DNA of 64,000 nucleotides, taken from contig JADJKO010000004.1 in the NCBI GenBank assembly GCA_016705955.1, positions 1 to 64,000 on the forward strand. The letters run 5' to 3'. Shown here one piece after another: positions 24,736 to 34,630 of this stretch (the first letter of the stretch is position 1; each line of letters opens with the position of its first letter). The translations under genes and the position numbers were made by a program. The notes beneath the pieces are model-generated. The model did no database searches and was not told where the DNA came from. It saw nothing but the letters and a program-made list of their open reading frames with translations. This DNA is from Flavobacteriales bacterium (GTDB lineage Bacteria > Bacteroidota > Bacteroidia > Flavobacteriales_F > PHOS-HE28).

Positions 24736-26625
24736 ATGAAGTACCTCATTCGTTTCATCCTTCCTTTCCTGGTGGCAAGTCCTGCGCTTGCACAGAACAT
24801 CGCGATCAACGCGGATGGCGCTGCACCCAACGCGTCGGCGTTGCTTGATGTCGATGCCAGCGCACTGCCCGCGCTCGCCAAGAAAGGCTTGCTCGTTCCG
24901 CGTATCGCACTCACAGCGATCAACGTCGCAGCCCCTGTGGTCGCACCAGCAACGTCCCTGTTGGTGTACAACACCGCTACTGCTGGTGTCGCGCCGAACA
25001 ACGTGACACCGGGTTACTACTACTGGAACGTCGCGGTGTGGGTGCGTTTCGCATCCACGGGCGATGGCTGGCTGATCACCGGTAACGCGGGCACGATCGC
25101 CGGCACGAACTTCATCGGCACCACGGATGCGGTGGATTGGGTGATCAAAACCGGTGGCGCTTTGGCTGCGAACGAACGGATGCGGGTGCGATCAACCGGA
25201 GAGGTGGTCCAGAACAATACGGCCCATTTCGCCGGCGATGTCTTCTCGGTGTACGGGAACACCACCACGAACGGGACCACGACCTCGATCAACAACGCGG
25301 TAGGCACCTTCTCGGTGAACGGCTACGCTTCCGGGAGTGGCACGGGTGTGTATGGTGAAACAGCCGGTGGCACGTCCACGACCGGCACGGCGGTATGGGG
25401 AGTGATCGATGGCACGGCCACGACGGCTTCCTCTACATCCGAAGGGGTATGGGGCATCAACTCCACGGCACCGTTGGGAAACGCGGGTACCGCATCCATT
25501 GCTTCCGGTGTGCGCGGCGAGGCCACCGGCGCTGCCGGGACCGCTTTCACCATGGGCGTGTTCGGGATCGCTTCCTCGGCAACAGGGAATGCCAGCGGTG
25601 TTTACGGCACAAGTGCTTCCACATTGGGCACCGGCGTTTACGGCACCGGCACCAATGCAGGGGTCGGTGCGCAACCGATCGGTGTTTACGGCCGGATCAC
25701 GCACGATACGGGCTTCGGCATGCGTGCGATCAATACGAGCGCGCTAGGTACCGGGTTGATCTCGACCGGGAATGGAGCACTCTCAACCTACCTGACGAAC
25801 GGCTCTGGCGCTGCGTTCAACGGGAACGGGATCGCGGCTTTCGCCATTGGCAGGACCGCCGCCAGTGGGATCGGTGTGGTCGGTGTAGGCAACAACCTCA
25901 CGGGGTCCATCTTCACGCCTGCATCCGGATGTGGAGTGGTCGGGACCGGTGCACAATACGGTGTAGTTGGTTACGCGGCCAACACGTTGAACACGAACCC
26001 GAACAACAACTCCGCGTTCAATGGCGGAACCGCTTCCGCAGGAGGCTATTTCGAAGTGCAAACCGCAGGCACCGCGCAGACCTGGGCCTATGTAGGCGTG
26101 CGCGACAACCTTGGGCTCAATCGCAAGATCATCGGCCCCGGCACAGTGAACACCGTGGTGAAGGACACCGATGGGAACCTGGTGGCGCTCTCGTGCCCGG
26201 AGGCCCCGGAGAACCTCTTCCAGGACTATGGATCGGCTCAACTCATCAATGGCCGGGTCCAAGTGATCCTCGACCCGATCCTGACGAAGAACATCGTGGT
26301 GAATGACACGCATCCATTACGTGTCTTCGTGCAATTGGAAGGCGATTGCAACGGCGTGTATGTGACGAACAAATCAGCGACCGGATTCGAAGTGATCGAA
26401 TTGGCGGGCGGTACATCGAACACTTCTTTCACGTACACGGTAGCGGCCAATCGCGCCGATGAGGTGAATCCGGATGGGACGACCGCACGTTACTCCGCAG
26501 AGCGCTTTCCCGCCGCGCCGGGTCCACAACCTAGCAAGGTGCTCGAAACCATCACTGCGGACAACAGTGATCGCCAGCTGATACCGCCTGCAATATTGAA
26601 AGCGAAGTCAGGGAAGAAGCGCTAA
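24736..26625 (+). CDS. secreted repeat-rich protein with GVYG-type repeats
   Basis: A 629-residue protein with signal peptide MKYLIRFILPFLVASPALAQ. The body is Gly/Thr/Ala-rich, with repeated GVYG turns (GVYGETAGG, GVYGTSAS, GVYGTGTN, GVYGRITH) at 8-20-residue spacing, as in tail-fibre- or beta-helix-like Bacteroidota proteins. The last ~100 residues (NIVVNDTHPLRVFVQLEGDC...) form a distinct globular end, finishing KAKSGKKR without a recognisable T9SS tail. It may be a surface fibre, but no enzyme motif is seen and function is unknown. Confidence 0.75.
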   Translation: MKYLIRFILPFLVASPALAQNIAINADGAAPNASALLDVDASALPALAKKGLLVPRIALTAINVAAPVVAPATSLLVYNTATAGVAPNNVTPGYYYWNVAVWVRFASTGDGWLITGNAGTIAGTNFIGTTDAVDWVIKTGGALAANERMRVRSTGEVVQNNTAHFAGDVFSVYGNTTTNGTTTSINNAVGTFSVNGYASGSGTGVYGETAGGTSTTGTAVWGVIDGTATTASSTSEGVWGINSTAPLGNAGTASIASGVRGEATGAAGTAFTMGVFGIASSATGNASGVYGTSASTLGTGVYGTGTNAGVGAQPIGVYGRITHDTGFGMRAINTSALGTGLISTGNGALSTYLTNGSGAAFNGNGIAAFAIGRTAASGIGVVGVGNNLTGSIFTPASGCGVVGTGAQYGVVGYAANTLNTNPNNNSAFNGGTASAGGYFEVQTAGTAQTWAYVGVRDNLGLNRKIIGPGTVNTVVKDTDGNLVALSCPEAPENLFQDYGSAQLINGRVQVILDPILTKNIVVNDTHPLRVFVQLEGDCNGVYVTNKSATGFEVIELAGGTSNTSFTYTVAANRADEVNPDGTTARYSAERFPAAPGPQPSKVLETITADNSDRQLIPPAILKAKSGKKR

Positions 26626-26631
26626 GGCGAT

Positions 26632-29600
26632 TCAATCCACCAAGGTGACGTGCCCGATGTAATCGCGGGCGTCGCCGTCGCGCTCCACGATCACCTTCCA
26701 CACGTACACATCGATCACCGGTGGCTTGCCACCCACGCGGCCATTCCAGCCCTCGTTGCGGTCGTGGGTTTTGAAGATCTCCAAGCCCCAACGATCGAAT
26801 ACGAGGAAGGTGTACTTCCAACCCACATAACCATTCACGATCGGACGGAAGGCTTCGTTCCGGTCGTCGTCGTTCGGCGTGAATGCGTTCGGCACGAAGA
26901 CGATGGCATCATCACCCACCAGCTGGAATTTGCAGATCGTATCCGGGCAGGAGTATGTGTTCACCGCGACAAGACACACCGTATATCCGCCGCCATCCGC
27001 AGGGAACAAGTGCAACGGATGCGTGTCGGTGGATCCTTCGCCATCACCGAAATCCCAGGTGTAGGAAACAGCACCCTGGCTGAGGTTGCTGAACTGTAAT
27101 GCGTTACGAACGCTGAGCAAGGTGTCGCTCTCATAGTCGGCGTTCGGGGTCGGGTTCACGATGATCGCTCCCGGGGCCGCAAGCGTATCCACACAACCGC
27201 CAGCACCCGTAGCGATCAGCGTGATGGAGTAGGTCCCTGCCTGCGCGTAGGTATGCATGGGGGTATCCGCAACGGAGATCGATCCATCACCAAAACGCCA
27301 ATGGAAACTGAACGCGTTCACGGAGGTGTTGGTGAAGAATATCGGACGACCTGCACATGCTGGCTGCGGCAAGGCGAAGAACGAAGCCTCCGGTGTCGGG
27401 TGTACGGTGAAGCTCTCCTCATGCTGATCGGTGCAACCGAACTGGTTCGTCGCGGTGAGCCGAACGATGAATGTACCCGGTTGATCGAACGTGATGTCCG
27501 GCTGGTTCAGGATGGATCCCTGCCCGTTCCCGAGATCCCACTGATAACCGATCGCACCCTGCGAACCATTCAATGTTTGCACGGTGACCGGAGAGGTGCA
27601 ACTCTGCGCGGCGGACAGCGAGAAGAAGGCGCTCGGCAATGGATGCGCGACCACCGGCGCCGTGATCGTGTCGGCACACCCGTTCACATTCTCCGCGATC
27701 AAGGTGACCACATAGGATCCCGCAGTAGTATAGGTGTGGAAGGGCGCCGCCGTTCCGGTCGTGTTCCCATCACCGAAGTTCCACTGGTAGAAACTCGCAC
27801 CGGTGCTCGCGTTCGTGAAGGCGACATCCAGATCGATGCATCCATCCATTGGATCGGTCGTGAAGGCAGCCACCGGTGTAATCGAAACGTTCACGTGATG
27901 CGTGATGGAAGAAGTGCATCCGTTCAGCGCGCTCGTCACTGTCAACGTCACCGGGAAGTTTCCGCTTGTGGCATAGCTGTGCGTCGGTGATGTCAGTGTG
28001 GAAATTCCACCATCACCAAAGGTCCATTGCGATCCGGAGATCCCTGTCGTCTGGTTGGTGAATGTGAATTCGCCGCCCACACATACACCTTGCGGTGCGG
28101 TGGTGAAGGCGACCACCGGTGAAGGGAACACCGTGATCTGCTGACTGTATGCATCGAAGCCGCAACCGTACGCGGACAGTTCGATCGTGTATGTGCCGGG
28201 CGTGTTGTACGTGTGGCTCACGTCCTGTGCGATGCTGAAGTTGCCATCGCCGAGATCCCAGACCAAGGCGGTATCGCCACTGGTGATGTGTGTGAAATTC
28301 ACTGTGAGCGGCGCACATCCTTGCACGGGATCCATGTTGAAGAAGGAGACCACATCGTTCGGCAACACCGTGATGGTGAAGTCCGCCGTATCGCTGCCAC
28401 ATGCATTGCTCGCGATCAACGTGATGGTGAAGGGCGTGTTGATCGTATCCGCCACGTAGCTGTGCGTCACGATCGTCGCTGCGGAATTCCCGAAGGTGCC
28501 ATCACCGAAATCCCATTGGAATGTATCCGGCAGCCCATAGCTCACGTTCGCGAATGGCACATCGGCATAACTGCAATGCACGTTCACATTCGGTCCGAAT
28601 ACGGCGGTCGGCGCAGGCATCACCGTCACATCGATCGTCACCGCATCACTTCCGCAGGTGTTGGTGGCCGTAAGTGTAACGGGGTATACGATCGCGTCCT
28701 GCGGGTCCATCGGGAAGGTGAACGATCCCGGCCATTGCAGGGCACTGGAGCCAAGTCCGCCGAAGTCCCACCAATACCCGATACCGGCTCCGATGGATTG
28801 GTTGTCGAAGTTCACCGTGAGCGGACCACAGCCGTTATCCACATCGAGGATCGGATCAGCCTCGGGTACATCCCATACGATCACGGTCTGCGTGATGGTA
28901 TCGGTGCAACCGGCCGTGGTGAAGACCACCAACTGCACATCATACGCACCGGTATCGAGGTAGGTGTGGGACGGGTTCATCGCCAAGAACGTCGTGCCGT
29001 CCCCGAAACTCCATTCGCTCGCCACCGCACCAACGCTGTTGTTCGTGAATGCGAACGGCGTGTTCGCGCAGGCGATCGGCGCGCTACTGAAATCCGCCGT
29101 AGGCAAAGGCTGCACCGTGACCAATGCGTTGTCCGAGTTGCTACAGCCCGTTCCGGGATCGGTGTATTGGTACACCACCGCGTTACCGCCGGGCAAGGCT
29201 TGCGTTGGATCGAATTCACCCGTCGCGGGGTCCACGCCTACCCCGCTCCATGTTCCGCCAGCCGGGTTCGCCGTGAGGATCTGCACGCCGCCATCCAGGC
29301 ACACCGCGATATCGGTACCGGCATCCACCACGGGCAATGCATTCACCACCACCGAGATCTGATCCTGCAACAAGCAGGTAGCGGTACCGAATGAATAGGT
29401 GAGTGTGTAACTGCCAGGTGTGTCCGTGTCCAACAGGCCTGTAGCATTCACCTGTGATCCGGTCCAACTTCCTCCTGCCGGTGTTCCATTCAATTGCAGC
29501 GCGCCACTGTTCACACAAACCGAGGTGTCATTCCCTGCGAAGGCCGGTATGACGATCGGCTGGATGTCCACCGTGATCTGATCGCTTCCGGAACATCCGT

Positions 29601-30048
29601 CCGCGTTCGTGACGCTGTAGGTGAGCACATCGGTGTCCACACCCGCAGGCGTGATCTGTCCACCGGGCGTCACGGCGATGGTATTGCCGCTCCACGTACC
29701 ACCCGCTGGCGCGCCTCCCAATTGATAGGCGATCGGTTGGTTGCACAGCACCACATCAGGCCCTGCATTCACCACGGGTAACGCGTTCACTGTTGCGGTC
29801 ACCGTGGCTGTGCTTTGGCACCCATTCGCATTGCCGAAATTGTAGGTGAGCAGGTGCGATCCCGCAGCGACCGCCCCCGGATCGAACACCCATGGTGGAC
29901 CGCTGACACCGTTGCCGGACCATGTTCCACCCACGGGGTTTCCCACAAGGGCGATCGGTGCCGCATCGGCGCAATTGCTGAAGTCAGGCATCACATTCAA
30001 CACTGTTGCACCGACCACATTAACGACCGTCCTGATCACTGGTGGCAC
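26632..30048 (-). CDS. C-terminal part of giant PKD-repeat adhesin, type B T9SS tail (frame-split)
   Basis: About 1138 codons that lack a natural start. The first codons read directly out of the upstream gene in a different frame, so the two are almost surely one protein. It holds several GTWSG-type Ig-like repeats and at least eight PKD domains (WDFGDG, WNFGDG, WRFGDG...), and ends in a CHU_C sorting domain (FVPNAFTPNDDDRNEAF, FDRWGLEIF, YIGHVTLVD). Such proteins are exported by T9SS as adhesins or gliding-associated surface proteins. The GTG at 30048 is only a formal start. Confidence 0.85.
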   Translation of the reverse strand: MPPVIRTVVNVVGATVLNVMPDFSNCADAAPIALVGNPVGGTWSGNGVSGPPWVFDPGAVAAGSHLLTYNFGNANGCQSTATVTATVNALPVVNAGPDVVLCNQPIAYQLGGAPAGGTWSGNTIAVTPGGQITPAGVDTDVLTYSVTNADGCSGSDQITVDIQPIVIPAFAGNDTSVCVNSGALQLNGTPAGGSWTGSQVNATGLLDTDTPGSYTLTYSFGTATCLLQDQISVVVNALPVVDAGTDIAVCLDGGVQILTANPAGGTWSGVGVDPATGEFDPTQALPGGNAVVYQYTDPGTGCSNSDNALVTVQPLPTADFSSAPIACANTPFAFTNNSVGAVASEWSFGDGTTFLAMNPSHTYLDTGAYDVQLVVFTTAGCTDTITQTVIVWDVPEADPILDVDNGCGPLTVNFDNQSIGAGIGYWWDFGGLGSSALQWPGSFTFPMDPQDAIVYPVTLTATNTCGSDAVTIDVTVMPAPTAVFGPNVNVHCSYADVPFANVSYGLPDTFQWDFGDGTFGNSAATIVTHSYVADTINTPFTITLIASNACGSDTADFTITVLPNDVVSFFNMDPVQGCAPLTVNFTHITSGDTALVWDLGDGNFSIAQDVSHTYNTPGTYTIELSAYGCGFDAYSQQITVFPSPVVAFTTAPQGVCVGGEFTFTNQTTGISGSQWTFGDGGISTLTSPTHSYATSGNFPVTLTVTSALNGCTSSITHHVNVSITPVAAFTTDPMDGCIDLDVAFTNASTGASFYQWNFGDGNTTGTAAPFHTYTTAGSYVVTLIAENVNGCADTITAPVVAHPLPSAFFSLSAAQSCTSPVTVQTLNGSQGAIGYQWDLGNGQGSILNQPDITFDQPGTFIVRLTATNQFGCTDQHEESFTVHPTPEASFFALPQPACAGRPIFFTNTSVNAFSFHWRFGDGSISVADTPMHTYAQAGTYSITLIATGAGGCVDTLAAPGAIIVNPTPNADYESDTLLSVRNALQFSNLSQGAVSYTWDFGDGEGSTDTHPLHLFPADGGGYTVCLVAVNTYSCPDTICKFQLVGDDAIVFVPNAFTPNDDDRNEAFRPIVNGYVGWKYTFLVFDRWGLEIFKTHDRNEGWNGRVGGKPPVIDVYVWKVIVERDGDARDYIGHVTLVD

Positions 30049-32746
30049 AAGTCCCCGCTCCGAAGTTGTACGTCACATTGAAATTGCCGACCGTGCTCGG
30101 GGTGAACCAACCACCAGCTCCCGCACCCACCCAGGTTCCACCGGCCGGTGCGCCGATCAACTGTGTGGCCGTGTTGCTCTGGCAAAGCGTCACATCCGGA
30201 CCCGCGTTCGCGAATTGCGTTACCGCTTGAACCGTCACATCCACTTGGTCGGTGTTCGTACACCCGTTGGCATTCGTGTGCGTGTACGTCAGCGTCACCG
30301 TACCGAGTTGGCCGGGAGTGGGTGTGAAGACACCACCGGGCGTTACACCCGGACCACTCCAGATCCCCGGTGCGGGTGCTCCGGAGAGGTTCACCGGGAT
30401 CGCTTGATCGCAGAAGGTCTGGTCCACACCGGCATTCACCACAGGCAGCGGATACACGGTCACGTTCACCGTGGCGCTTCCCGGGCAGCCGCCGGTATTC
30501 CCGGAAACCGTGTACGTGGTCGTTACCGCCGGGCTGGTCACCAATTGAGGGCCTGTGCCGACCTGAGTGGCACCGATGAACCATTGGTAATTCCCCGCAC
30601 CGTTCGCTGTAAGCGTGGTACTCTGTCCATTACAGATCGCGGTTGCCGGAGGATTGATCGTCACGTTCGGTGCTGCGATCACTAGCACATTCACCGTGGC
30701 AGCTGGTCCGGTGCAGCCACTGCTGATGGCGACCACGGAATAGACACCGGCATTCGCAGCGGTCACGTTCGGGATCGTCAAGGATGGCTGGTTGCTGATC
30801 ACCGTGCCTTGCGGATCCGTCCACTGGAAAGTGACACCCGCGATCGGTGTGGCGCTGAGCGACAGGATCTGTCCGGCGCACACCGGACTGTTGCTGGCGA
30901 TCACCGGCAGCGGAGGCAACGTGCCGATGGCGAGGTTCCCGTTGGCCGTGGCATTGCCACACGCATTGGTCACCGTGAGCGAGATCGTCGGGTTGCCCGG
31001 CGCGTTGAAGCAGATGGAGCCGGGCGATGCCATAGCTGCATTCGCTGGTGTACCGCCCGGGAAGGTCCAAGCGTAGGTGGTGATCGCCGATCCGCAATTC
31101 TGCACCACCGCACTCGGGCTCACACATTGCGTGGCGCAGATGCCGCTGAGCGCATTCAACGCGACCTGCGGCGGAGCATTCACCGTGATCACCTGTTGCA
31201 CCAAGGGCACGTTGCACGAATTGATCGCGCGGTACTGCACAGTGTAGGTTCCCGGTTCGGTAAAGAGGAACTGTGGCTGCAAGCTGCTCGCATTGCCGCT
31301 GGCGAAACTCCAAGCCGGGCCAGCACCGCATGCTGCCGCCACACCGATCACGGTCCATTCGTGTGTGAGCAGGCAGCTTGTTCCGAATACGGACGTGTTG
31401 GTGTTCACCGGTTGGAAGGGTGCGCAACCGGTGATGGGCAACAGGGTGAACGACGGCGCTGGAGGAGATTCAATGCAGACCGTTCGAGTGAGGGTATCGC
31501 CCCCACACGAATTGCCGGAGATCAACCGGATCGTATACACACCCGGGATGTTGAAGTCGACGCCTAGACTCGTGCTACCCGTGCTCCATGAACTGGGATC
31601 GTAGGTGGCGCCATTGAACCCGTTATCGTTGCCGAGTGTTCCGCCGGTCGTCCAACCCGCTGCAGGCAAGATGCTCCACAGCAGCGCGGGGGTGATGTCG
31701 CAGCTATTGCCCAACACCTCATTGCCCGTACTCGTGCTGGTGAAGGTCACCGTGGTGTTCACGCAGGCCGTGTCGTTGGGAGTGATCGTGAAGTCCGTGC
31801 TGCCCGCAAGGCTCACCACGATCGGCAGGATGGTACTTCCACTGGTACCGCACGGATTGGACACCAGCATGTTCGCCGAGAAGCTGTTCTGGTAGGTGTT
31901 CACCCCATCCGTGCTGGTCGTGCCGCACGAACCGATGCTGAACATATGCGTGATCGATGCAGGCGGCGGATGCGAATACTGGATCGGCGGAGTACCGTCA
32001 TTGAAGGTGATGCTGTAGATCGTGCCGGGCGTGTTCGTAGCCCAACCCACGATCGGGAACGTGAGGGTGATCGGTCCGCAACCTTGTGTGCTACCCGGAT
32101 TCACGAGCGCACCGGCCGGGTTGGTACCGAGGAACACGTTGTAGGTCTGGATGTCGTTGCACCCATTGCCTTGGGTGATGGTGTATGTGATCGTGTTGAT
32201 CCCCTGGCTGTACGTATGCGTCTGTGTGGGCCACGTCGCGCCATTGGTCGTGAAATTCGGGGAGGCATCACCCCAACTGATCGTGTGCATGCTTCCACCT
32301 GTGGCGGTTCCGGAGAAGTCGAAGCTGAAGAGGGAGGTCGGGTTTGCCGAGCACTTATAGAAGGTCGGGTTGCCGTTGAAGACCGTGAACTGGGCATTGC
32401 TGCTGGTCATCGCCGCGTCCGCAGATGGGTTCACGTTCACCGTGATGTTGTCCGTATCCGTGCAGCCGTTGTTGTCCGTGATCGTGAGGGTGTACACCGT
32501 GGTGGTGGTCGGACTGGCCACCGGGTTGGCGATGTTGGGGTCGCTCAACCCGCCGATCGGTGTCCAGGAATAGCTGTATGGGCCCTGGCCGCCATTGGCC
32601 GTTCCGTTCAATTGCTGGGTGGTCCCTTCACAGATAGGCCCGCTCGGCGTGCCCGCATGGGCATGGCATTGCGCACGCACCTCACCCACTAAAAGGAGGG
32701 CGATCACCGCACAAGAAACCACGGACCAGGTCCTACCGGGTACCAT
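30020..32746 (-). CDS. N-terminal part of the giant PKD/Ig-repeat adhesin (frame-split)
   Basis: A 908-residue frame with a real start: ATG 32746 then a signal peptide (SCAVIALLLVGEVRAQ). Repeats include SYSWTP-type Ig-like modules and GTWVGAG-type repeats. The frame stops at 30020-30022, in the middle of a repeat (YNFGAGTCATSDQ), while the neighbouring frame continues with VVNVVGATVLNV as the repeat pattern demands. A one-base indel at about 30025-30040 therefore splits a gene that would otherwise encode about 2000 residues. It could be a sequencing error or a recent mutation. Confidence 0.85.
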   Translation of the reverse strand: MVPGRTWSVVSCAVIALLLVGEVRAQCHAHAGTPSGPICEGTTQQLNGTANGGQGPYSYSWTPIGGLSDPNIANPVASPTTTTVYTLTITDNNGCTDTDNITVNVNPSADAAMTSSNAQFTVFNGNPTFYKCSANPTSLFSFDFSGTATGGSMHTISWGDASPNFTTNGATWPTQTHTYSQGINTITYTITQGNGCNDIQTYNVFLGTNPAGALVNPGSTQGCGPITLTFPIVGWATNTPGTIYSITFNDGTPPIQYSHPPPASITHMFSIGSCGTTSTDGVNTYQNSFSANMLVSNPCGTSGSTILPIVVSLAGSTDFTITPNDTACVNTTVTFTSTSTGNEVLGNSCDITPALLWSILPAAGWTTGGTLGNDNGFNGATYDPSSWSTGSTSLGVDFNIPGVYTIRLISGNSCGGDTLTRTVCIESPPAPSFTLLPITGCAPFQPVNTNTSVFGTSCLLTHEWTVIGVAAACGAGPAWSFASGNASSLQPQFLFTEPGTYTVQYRAINSCNVPLVQQVITVNAPPQVALNALSGICATQCVSPSAVVQNCGSAITTYAWTFPGGTPANAAMASPGSICFNAPGNPTISLTVTNACGNATANGNLAIGTLPPLPVIASNSPVCAGQILSLSATPIAGVTFQWTDPQGTVISNQPSLTIPNVTAANAGVYSVVAISSGCTGPAATVNVLVIAAPNVTINPPATAICNGQSTTLTANGAGNYQWFIGATQVGTGPQLVTSPAVTTTYTVSGNTGGCPGSATVNVTVYPLPVVNAGVDQTFCDQAIPVNLSGAPAPGIWSGPGVTPGGVFTPTPGQLGTVTLTYTHTNANGCTNTDQVDVTVQAVTQFANAGPDVTLCQSNTATQLIGAPAGGTWVGAGAGGWFTPSTVGNFNVTYNFGAGTCATSDQDGR

Positions 32747-32900
32747 CAAGCATATTTCGACGGGTGCAAACTAGGGGAGCGATCGTTCACGGAAGCCGCT
32801 ACTGACGAGGGATTTATCAACCAGCGCCGCTGTACAGACGGGGAATGGGGATGGACCGTTGCCTTCCGGGTCGGATGAATTCCTTGGCTCAAGGGGCCGG

Positions 32901-32917
32901 TTCGGGCGTGTATATCG
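32901..32917. repeat. 17-mer shared with 39992-40008
   Basis: gttcgggcgtgtatatc occurs here, 72 nt before the tonB start, and again at 39992-40008 between two divergent genes. Flanking bases are also alike (gggccg before, gaa/caa after). A regulatory site is possible. Confidence 0.45.
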
Positions 32918-32988
32918 AATGAACGTTTTTGCGGGGTCGCGTGTACGGAAGTGCGAATGCGAGACGTTCTCCCATAAACCCAACCACC

Positions 32989-33843
32989 ATGATCATCGCG
33001 GCTTCCCTCCTCCTGCTCCTCCTGCTCAGTGCCTTATTGGCCACCGGCAACGGCTGGAGCAACGTACTCTCCACTGATCGGAACGAACTGGTCTTCGCCG
33101 ACCGGAACCGCGACTATGGGGCCTATGTGATCCGGCGCGAGCATCACCGGACCATGATCCTCGCCTTCGGGATCGCTTCTGCTTTCGTGGGATCGGCGCT
33201 GATCCTACCCAAATTGCTCGCGTCCGATCCGGGCGACGTGGAACGCGCGCTTCCGATCGTGTCTCCTGATCGCATCTTCGATTTCATTGCTCCCGATCCC
33301 GTTCAACCTACCGAGGCAGCTGCCACTCCGCCCAGCCGACCAACGGATCCGGATCGGCTCGGCTCCTTGGTCGCGGTGGATTCAACGGCGATCACACCTG
33401 TGGACACCACCACCCACGGGGATCCGGATCCTGGTCCGACCGGACCTACGGGGCCAACCGGACCCACGGGACCCGGAACAGGAGGCACCGGAACCACGGC
33501 CGGGCGCGATACCACCACCCGAGAAGGATGGCAGGCGGATTCCGCTCCTGAATATCCCGGTGGAATGGATGCGCTGTATGATGACCTGCGGAGGATCATC
33601 CGCTACCCGCAGATCGATGTGGATGCGGGCCGCGAAGGCAAGGTGTACGTGAGCTTCGTAGTGACCGAGGAGGGCGCGATCTCCCTGATCAGCATCGGAC
33701 GTGGTGTAAGTCCCACCCTCGATGCCGAAGCACAACGCGCCATCCGTCAATTGAAGAAGCGGTGGAAGCCGGGCAAGTTCCACGGGGAGGATGTGCGGGT
33801 GCGCTACAGCATGCCGATCTCCTTCCTGTTGAAGAACCAATAG
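32989..33843 (+). CDS. TonB-family energy transducer with collagen-like GPT linker
   Basis: A 284-residue protein. The N-terminus carries ELVFADRNRDYGAYVIRR before a membrane helix (~65-82), the hallmark of Bacteroidota TonB-type proteins. A Pro/Thr-rich periplasmic linker contains a GPT-GPT repeat (~150-162). The TonB_C domain is at ~195-284 (EYPGGMDALYDDL...VYVSFVV...YSMPISFLL). It should pass proton-motive energy to outer-membrane receptors, though no receptor or ExbBD is nearby. A second hydrophobic segment at the extreme N-terminus (IIAASLLLLLLLSALLA) is notable. Confidence 0.85.
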   Translation: MIIAASLLLLLLLSALLATGNGWSNVLSTDRNELVFADRNRDYGAYVIRREHHRTMILAFGIASAFVGSALILPKLLASDPGDVERALPIVSPDRIFDFIAPDPVQPTEAAATPPSRPTDPDRLGSLVAVDSTAITPVDTTTHGDPDPGPTGPTGPTGPTGPGTGGTGTTAGRDTTTREGWQADSAPEYPGGMDALYDDLRRIIRYPQIDVDAGREGKVYVSFVVTEEGAISLISIGRGVSPTLDAEAQRAIRQLKKRWKPGKFHGEDVRVRYSMPISFLLKNQ

Positions 33844-33857
33844 GTGGTGGGTCGGGA

Positions 33858-34508
33858 TCAAAGGGCGCGGCGCACGGCCGCGCCCACTGCTCCTGCCTTG
33901 CTGAAGACCATGAAGTGCGTGCCGCCTTTGATCACGACGGGGTCCTTGATCGACCCAATGGGCATGAGGCGGTCCTTGTCTCCGTGAATGTGAACGAGAT
34001 CGTTCACGGTCGTCGATGGCCCATTCCAACTCAGGACCGCTGCCACCATCACGCGAAGGTCACGCGCACTGAACCCCGCCAGCATCTCCTGACCGAGCGC
34101 TTGGGATGCCTTGTCCTCCAAACCCAAGGTGTATCGCAGAAGACGGAGGAACGGCACGACACGCCGAACGATGGTTTCGTTCAAGAAGCGCTCAGCGCCG
34201 AGCCCGCGCATGGCCTTGACATTCCACGGCATCTCACTCCTTCCTTTCCAACTACTGATGATGATCGTGCGCTTCGATGCGGTGATGCCAGCGAGTTCCT
34301 GCGCTACCATTCCACCCATGCTCACGCCAATGAGCACATGATCCACGCTCGCATCCACTTGCTTGGAGAGTTCCTGGGCGAAGGCGTACAACGATGCCCC
34401 CTGGACCATGTGCGGCCATTCCAAATGATGAACGATGTGGCCGCTGAGGTCGAGCCTTTCGAAAAGCCGCTTGTCAGCGCCAAGGCCAGGGATACAATAG
34501 ATGTCCAT
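33858..34508 (-). CDS. alpha/beta hydrolase
   Basis: A 216-residue alpha/beta hydrolase. The nucleophile elbow is GVSMGGM, the acid lies near HGDKDRLMP and the His in GGTHFMVF. Its small size and lack of a large lid suggest a simple esterase/thioesterase; the substrate is unknown. The start at ATG 34508 (MDIYCIPGLG) is preferred to the upstream TTG because it begins at the first strand. It is convergent with tonB. Confidence 0.85.
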   Translation of the reverse strand: MDIYCIPGLGADKRLFERLDLSGHIVHHLEWPHMVQGASLYAFAQELSKQVDASVDHVLIGVSMGGMVAQELAGITASKRTIIISSWKGRSEMPWNVKAMRGLGAERFLNETIVRRVVPFLRLLRYTLGLEDKASQALGQEMLAGFSARDLRVMVAAVLSWNGPSTTVNDLVHIHGDKDRLMPIGSIKDPVVIKGGTHFMVFSKAGAVGAAVRRAL

Positions 34509-34630
34509 CACTTGAGGGCGCTGCAAATGTGCGGTGTTGCGGCTCAGGTGCTCGCCTCATCGCCTCAGGTTGCCTGGACAGCCTTTCGGCTCCCGATCGC
34601 GTCTTATCCATGGACCAACGACCACGCGCC

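Noticed and set aside
26632..32746. Regularly spaced repeated DNA considered as CRISPR or satellite
   Set aside because: The periodicity follows degenerate PKD and Ig-like protein repeats within an open frame; there are no identical direct repeats with unique spacers.
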